From: Oerskovia turbata
GTDB lineage: Bacteria > Actinomycetota > Actinomycetes > Actinomycetales > Cellulomonadaceae
Assembly: GCF_000718325.1 (NCBI RefSeq)
Contig: NZ_JOFV01000001.1
Location: 62,001-126,000, forward strand
Direction: 5' to 3'
DNA: 64,000 nucleotides
A model generated the notes under the pieces. That model had not been told where the DNA came from, ran no database searches, and saw nothing but the letters and a program-made list of their open reading frames with translations. Position 1 is the first letter of the stretch. Every line of letters starts with the position of its first letter. Of the stretch, positions 60,087-64,000 are shown in pieces. The position numbers and the translations under genes were made by a program.

Positions 60087-60116
60087 CGTGAGCGTTGCCC
60101 TCGGCACCTTTCTTTT
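60071..60116 (+). terminator. Intrinsic terminator formed by the last array unit
   Basis: GGTGCCGAGGG (60071-60081) pairs perfectly with CCCTCGGCACC (60098-60108), followed by TTTCTTTT. It is the only clear stem plus T-run terminator found in the window. It stands between the sigma-factor pair and the ebo-like cluster; the rest of the 436-base gap (60117-60336) holds no gene and should contain the promoter of that cluster. Confidence 0.9.
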
Positions 60117-60336
60117 GTCGTCGATCCCGAGAGTCGGAGTAAACCCCCTCCGGCTTTTGATTGACCATCGACAGAAGGGCGGTTAGGGTCGCTGCACGGC
60201 CACCAGCCCGGCGGGACCGGGCACGCCTCGTTCACGCGAGCGTGCCCGCCACGGGACGGAGCCCGTCGAGGGCGACGAGGCCCCCGACTCCGCACTTCGG
60301 TCCTGCCAGCGGGGACCGACGGGACCAGGAGCGACG

Positions 60337-61557
60337 ATGCACCTTTCACCCCACCAGCCCACCTGGGACCACGGCCGCACCGGCATCTGGTTCGTCGGGG
60401 CACGAGGATCCGTCGCGACGACCGCCACGCTCGGCCTGGCCGCGATCGCCTCAGGGCTCAGCGCCCCCACGGGCTGCGTCACCGTGCAGCCGCCGCTCGA
60501 CACGGTCGCCCTCCCGGCGTTCACGGACCTCGTCGTCGGCGGACACGACATCAGCGACACCCCGCTCGGCAAGCGTGCCGAGATGCTCGTCGAGGCAGGC
60601 ATGATCCCGTACCGCCTCCTCGAGGCCGTACGCCCCCAGCTCGACGCGGCCGACGCCGAGATCAGGCCCGGCTACGACCCCGCCCACCGCACGGGCTCCC
60701 AGGCCGCCGCGGCGCAGCGCCTCGCCGCCGACATCGTCGACTTCCGCGAGCGCCACGGCCTGGCCCGCGTCGTCGTGGTCGACCTCGCCTCGACCGAGCC
60801 CCTGCCGGACCCGTCCGCCGAGCTCGACGACCTGGAGCTGCTGCGTGCCGCGATCGAGGACCCCGAGCGCGAGGTCCTGCCCGCGAGCTCGGTCACCGCG
60901 TACGCGGCGCTCCTCGCGGGGGCACCGTACGCAGGCTTCACGCCCTCGGCGAGCATGAACCTGCCCGCGCTGCACGCCCTCGCGGCCGAGCGCGGCGTGC
61001 CGTTCGCGGGGCAGGACGGCAAGACCGGTCAGACGTGGCTCCGCTCGGTCCTGGCCCCGGCGCTCGCGGCCCGCGGGCTGCGCGTGCTGTCCTGGGCCGG
61101 GTCGAACCTCCTCGGTGGTGGCGACGGCGCGACTCTCGCGGACCCGCACGCGGTCCAGAGCAAGCTCGTCTCGAAGAACCGCGGTCTGCAGGACCTGACG
61201 GGGACGAGCGTGACCCCGCTGCACATCGACAACGTCCCCGACCTGGGTGACGTCAAGGTCGCGTGGGACCACATCCACGTCGAGGGCTTCCTGGGGTCGC
61301 GCCTGACCCTGCAGACCACGTGGACCGCGTACGACTCGATGCTGGCTGCCCCGCTCGTGCTGGACCTGGCGCGTCTGCTGGCGCTCGCGGACGCGGCGGG
61401 CCTGTCCGGTCCCGTGCCGGAGATGGGCTTCTTCTTCAAGGACCCGTGGGGTTCGCACGTGCACGCGTTCGCGGAGCAGACGCGCGAGCTGGGGGTGTGG
61501 GCGCACCGGACGAGCGCGCAGGCCGACCAGGCACGGGCCGGGGTCGACGAGCCGTGA
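60337..61557 (+). CDS. Inositol-3-phosphate-synthase-like protein, first gene of an ebo-type cluster
   Basis: 406 residues; ATG behind CAGGAGCGACG. Has the NAD-binding start IWFVGARGSVATTATLGLAAI and the family's core GAPYAGFTPSASMNLPALHALA, PFAGQDGKTGQTWLRSVLAP, LSWAGSNLLGGGDGATLADP, KNRGL and the C-terminal DHIHVEGFLG. These fit myo-inositol-1-phosphate synthases, which make inositol 3-phosphate from glucose 6-phosphate, but the length and neighbours suggest a specialised version. The stop overlaps the UbiA gene by 4 bases. Substrate unproven. Confidence 0.88.
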   Translation: MHLSPHQPTWDHGRTGIWFVGARGSVATTATLGLAAIASGLSAPTGCVTVQPPLDTVALPAFTDLVVGGHDISDTPLGKRAEMLVEAGMIPYRLLEAVRPQLDAADAEIRPGYDPAHRTGSQAAAAQRLAADIVDFRERHGLARVVVVDLASTEPLPDPSAELDDLELLRAAIEDPEREVLPASSVTAYAALLAGAPYAGFTPSASMNLPALHALAAERGVPFAGQDGKTGQTWLRSVLAPALAARGLRVLSWAGSNLLGGGDGATLADPHAVQSKLVSKNRGLQDLTGTSVTPLHIDNVPDLGDVKVAWDHIHVEGFLGSRLTLQTTWTAYDSMLAAPLVLDLARLLALADAAGLSGPVPEMGFFFKDPWGSHVHAFAEQTRELGVWAHRTSAQADQARAGVDEP

Positions 61558-62540
61558 CGCTGCGCGACTACCTCGACCTGGTCCGGGCGCCGGCGGTCCT
61601 GTCGGTCCTGGGGGACACTCTCGCCGGCGCGGCGGCTGGCGGGCGGCTCGGCCCCGCACGCCGCTCGGCCGGGCCCGGGGCCGACGTGAGGCCGTGGCGC
61701 CTCGCCCTCCTGCCGTTGTCGTCCGCGTGCCTGTACGCGGGCGGGATGGCCCTCAACGACTACGCGGACCGTGAGCTCGACGCGCTCGAGCGCCCGGAGC
61801 GCCCGCTGCCCTCGGGGCGGGTCTCGCCCGCGCAGGCGCTCGGGGTCGCGTCAGGGCTCACGGTCGCGGGGCTCGCGCTCGCTGGGGTCGGGGGCGGGCG
61901 TCGTTCGTTCGCGCTCGCCGTCCCGCTCGCGGCGAGCGTGTGGACGTACGACCTGGTCGCGAAGAACCATGCGACCGGTCCTGTCGTCATGGCGGCCTGC
62001 CGGGGACTGGACGTGCTCATGGGGGCGGGTGCGGGACGGGTGCGCGCGGCGCTCCCGGCGGCGGCAGCCCTCACGGTGCACACGGCCGGGGTCACGGTCC
62101 TCTCGCGCGGCGAGGTCCACGGCACGACGCAGCCCGTCGCGGCCGCGGTGGCCGCGGGCACGGTGGGCGTGGCGGTCTCGGTCACGGTGGGTGCGCTGCG
62201 TTCGCTGCGCCCGCGCCCGACGGCGGGTGGCACGCCGGTCCCGGCAGGCCGGGCACGCGCCGTCGTCCCGGCGGCGGCCGCGCTGGTCTCTGCGGGGGTC
62301 TACGTGGCGTCGTGCCTGCCGAAGCAGGTCTCGGCCGTCGCGCTGCCAGACGCGGCCGGCGCGTTCACGGCGACCAAGGCCGGCATCCGGGCGATGGTGC
62401 CGCTCCAGGCCGCTCTCGCGGCGCGGGGCGGCAGCATGGGGGTGGTCGCGGTCCTCGCTGGCGTCGAGGTCGCAGGCCGTGCTCTGCGAGCCCGAGGGCG
62501 GCGCAGGGTGAGCCCGAACCCGGGCCTGAGCGAGTCATGA
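61554..62540 (+). CDS. UbiA-family prenyltransferase (EboC-like)
   Basis: 328 residues from a GTG overlapping the previous stop. Polytopic. First Asp-rich motif NDYADRELDALERPERPLPSG, with the N-D-x-x-D core and the RP..SG that follows in UbiA proteins; the second motif is less typical (YDLVAKNHATGPVVMAACRGLDVLMGA). Family members attach a prenyl chain to an aromatic or sugar-like acceptor in the membrane. In ebo clusters EboC is a UbiA protein. ATGA overlap with the next gene. Confidence 0.88.
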   Translation: MTLRDYLDLVRAPAVLSVLGDTLAGAAAGGRLGPARRSAGPGADVRPWRLALLPLSSACLYAGGMALNDYADRELDALERPERPLPSGRVSPAQALGVASGLTVAGLALAGVGGGRRSFALAVPLAASVWTYDLVAKNHATGPVVMAACRGLDVLMGAGAGRVRAALPAAAALTVHTAGVTVLSRGEVHGTTQPVAAAVAAGTVGVAVSVTVGALRSLRPRPTAGGTPVPAGRARAVVPAAAALVSAGVYVASCLPKQVSAVALPDAAGAFTATKAGIRAMVPLQAALAARGGSMGVVAVLAGVEVAGRALRARGRRRVSPNPGLSES

Positions 62541-63478
62541 CCGAGCCCCTTGCGCCGTCCCAGCCGGTCACCTCCGCCCCTCGCATGCCGTTCACCCTCG
62601 GCTACGGCACCAACGGCTTCACCGACCACCCGCTCGACGTGACGCTCGACGTCCTCGCGCACGAGGGGTACGGCGCGGTGGCGCTGACGCTCGGGCACCC
62701 GCACCTGGACCCGTTCGCGGACGACGCGGACGTGCAGGTCGCCCGCCTGCGCGGTCGGCTCCAGGACCTGGGGATGCGGGTGGTCGTCGAGACGGGCACG
62801 CGCTTCCTGCTCGACCCGTTCCGCAAGCACCACCCGACGTTCCTCGACCCCGACGAGGCGCTCGCGGACCTGCGGGTCCGCTTCCTGTGCCGCGCGGTCG
62901 AGGTCGCGGCGGGCCTTGGCGCGGAGTGCGTGTCCTTCTTCTCGGGCGTCCTGCCCGCGGGCACGACGGCGGAGCAGGGGTGGGATCGTCTGCTCGCCCG
63001 GGTGCCGCGCGTCGTGGCCCACGCCCGCGACCACGGCGTCCGGCTCGCGCTCGAGCCCGAGCCGGGGATGCTCGTCGAGACCGTCGCCGACGCGCTGCGG
63101 CTGCGCGAGGACGTCGGGTCCCCCGCCGAGCTGGGGGTGACGGTCGACCTGGGGCACTGCGTCGTCGTCGAGCCCGACGGGGTGCGCGGCGCGCTGCTCG
63201 CCGCGGCCCCGCACCTGCTCAACGTGCAGGTCGACGACATGCGTCCCGCCGCGCACGAGCACCTGCCCTTCGGGGACGGCGAGCTCGACCTGGCGCTGGC
63301 GCTGGGCACGCTCGGCGAGATCGGGTACGCGGGGGTCGCGGCCGTCGAGCTGCCCCGGCACTCGTACGACGCCCCCGGGCTCGCGCACCGCAGCATGGCC
63401 GCGATGACGGGTGCCTGGGCCGCGTGGCACCAGACCACCGCAGGTTCCGCATCCACACCCCAGGAGGCACTCCGATGA
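62537..63478 (+). CDS. Sugar-phosphate isomerase/epimerase-like TIM-barrel protein (EboE-like)
   Basis: 313 residues. Xylose-isomerase-like TIM barrel: LGYGTNGFTDHPLDVTLDVLAHEGY in part, VALTLGHPHLDPF, VVVETGTRFLLDP, LALEPEPGMLVET (metal Glu), VTVDLGHCVV (metal Asp/His), LLNVQVDDMRPAAHEHLPFGDGELD and AAVELPRHSY. This is the pattern of EboE. Overlaps EboA by 4 bases (ATGA). The substrate is unknown for any ebo cluster. Confidence 0.85.
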   Translation: MTEPLAPSQPVTSAPRMPFTLGYGTNGFTDHPLDVTLDVLAHEGYGAVALTLGHPHLDPFADDADVQVARLRGRLQDLGMRVVVETGTRFLLDPFRKHHPTFLDPDEALADLRVRFLCRAVEVAAGLGAECVSFFSGVLPAGTTAEQGWDRLLARVPRVVAHARDHGVRLALEPEPGMLVETVADALRLREDVGSPAELGVTVDLGHCVVVEPDGVRGALLAAAPHLLNVQVDDMRPAAHEHLPFGDGELDLALALGTLGEIGYAGVAAVELPRHSYDAPGLAHRSMAAMTGAWAAWHQTTAGSASTPQEALR

Positions 63479-64000
63479 CCACCCCCGACCTGACCGACGC
63501 GCCGGGCGCCGCAGCGACGACGAGCCCGCCCGCCGCCGGCCACCCCGGTGCCCTCGTGGGCCTGCTCACCGACGAGCAGGCCGCCTGGCTGGCCACGGCC
63601 TGCGGCGAGATCGCCGCGGACCCGGGCTCCGCCGTCGGGCACCTGGCACGCGCCGGGCGGGCCGTGGGGCGCACGTCCCTCGACCCCGTCGCGGACCCCG
63701 CCGGGGTCCTGCACGGGACGCTCGACGACGCCGCGCGCGCCCGCCTCGTCGTGGCGCTCGCGGGCGCCCTGCCCGCCGACGGCGAGTCCCTCGCGACGCG
63801 GCTGACCGAGACCTACCAGCGCGGGGACACACCCGAGCGGCGGGGTGTGCTGCGCGGGCTCGACGCGCTGACCCTCGCCGGGCCGCCCGGAGAAGCCCTG
63901 CCGCCTCCCGTGGCCCGCGCCGGGACAGCGCTCGCGGCCGACGCGCTGCGCGCCAACGACCAGAGCCTCGTGGCCGCCGCGGTCGGACCGTTCGCGGCCG
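63475..64000 (+). CDS. EboA-domain protein, 3' end cut by the window edge
   Basis: Starts at the ATG at 63475 (CAGGAGG upstream, overlapping the previous stop); open to the window end, 175 codons visible. Begins MTTPDLTDAPGAAATTS, a disordered lead, then a helical domain with DEQAAWLATACGEIA, ERRGVLRGLDAL and ADALRANDQSLVAAAVGPFAA, the last a hallmark of EboA proteins. Function unknown. The remaining ebo genes (TatD-like EboB, a nucleotide-pyrophosphatase-like EboF and the dehydroquinate-synthase-like EboD) are expected beyond the window if the cluster is complete. Confidence 0.8.
   Translation, partial: MTTPDLTDAPGAAATTSPPAAGHPGALVGLLTDEQAAWLATACGEIAADPGSAVGHLARAGRAVGRTSLDPVADPAGVLHGTLDDAARARLVVALAGALPADGESLATRLTETYQRGDTPERRGVLRGLDALTLAGPPGEALPPPVARAGTALAADALRANDQSLVAAAVGPFAA

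Overview
The window is about 64 kb of very GC-rich DNA with dense, short-spaced genes, frequent GTG starts and ATGA/GTGA stop-start overlaps. A GlnR-type orphan regulator, a GlxR/Crp-type cAMP regulator, a SigK/RskA pair, three secreted GH18 chitinases and LAxTG-type sortase signals point to an actinobacterium. A chitinolytic member of the Micrococcales (Promicromonosporaceae/Cellulomonadaceae type) is the best guess; the genus is inference. No phage, transposase or CRISPR array is visible, and most of the window looks like ordinary chromosome.

Layout. 1-2.0 kb: aspartate pathway (lysC, with a likely internal start for a beta subunit, then asd). 2.0-3.5 kb: a class II Fic protein bracketed by two identical 43-bp repeats. 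3.5-7.7 kb: a YtrA-type GntR regulator with a clear operator and two ABC exporters. 7.9-9.3 kb: DAHP synthase behind a short ORF with Tyr-Trp-Arg-Phe codons and attenuator-like hairpins. 9.3-16.9 kb: a SigK-type locus (sigK, rskA, LAxTG surface protein, fasciclin lipoprotein, DipZ-like protein) with three matching promoter-like sequences. 17-23.4 kb: formate/nitrite channel, a DUF2625 protein and the methylcitrate cluster gntR-prpD-prpB-prpC. 23.5-31 kb: FAD reductase, tRNA-Pro, metallophosphatase, class A PBP, RidA, Crp/GlxR, endonuclease III. 31-42 kb: GlnR with an alpha/beta hydrolase, small redox and membrane proteins, YgfZ, a VapBC-like pair, asparaginase and Dtd.

42-54 kb is a chitin-degradation island: three secreted GH18 enzymes with carbohydrate-binding modules and threonine-glycine linkers, interrupted by a CorA operon (with a short upstream ORF behind a strong ribosome binding site) and a 1005-residue LuxR regulator whose P-loop lacks its lysine. 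54-60 kb holds a lipoprotein, a second LAxTG surface protein related to the one at 12.4 kb, a DUF4012 protein, and an ECF sigma factor with a membrane partner.

The last 3.7 kb is the start of an ebo-type cluster: an inositol-phosphate-synthase-like enzyme, a UbiA prenyltransferase (EboC-like), a sugar-phosphate-isomerase-like protein (EboE-like) and the start of EboA, joined by 4-bp overlaps and cut by the window end. The product of such clusters is not known, so this is the best candidate for an undescribed pathway. At a smaller scale, arrays of a 22-nt unit built on GCCGAGGGTGACG (59.9 kb and, inverted, 24.8 kb) and a family of TGTCAGAACCAGCGA palindromes (2.0, 7.8 and 22.1 kb) are structures no annotated gene explains.
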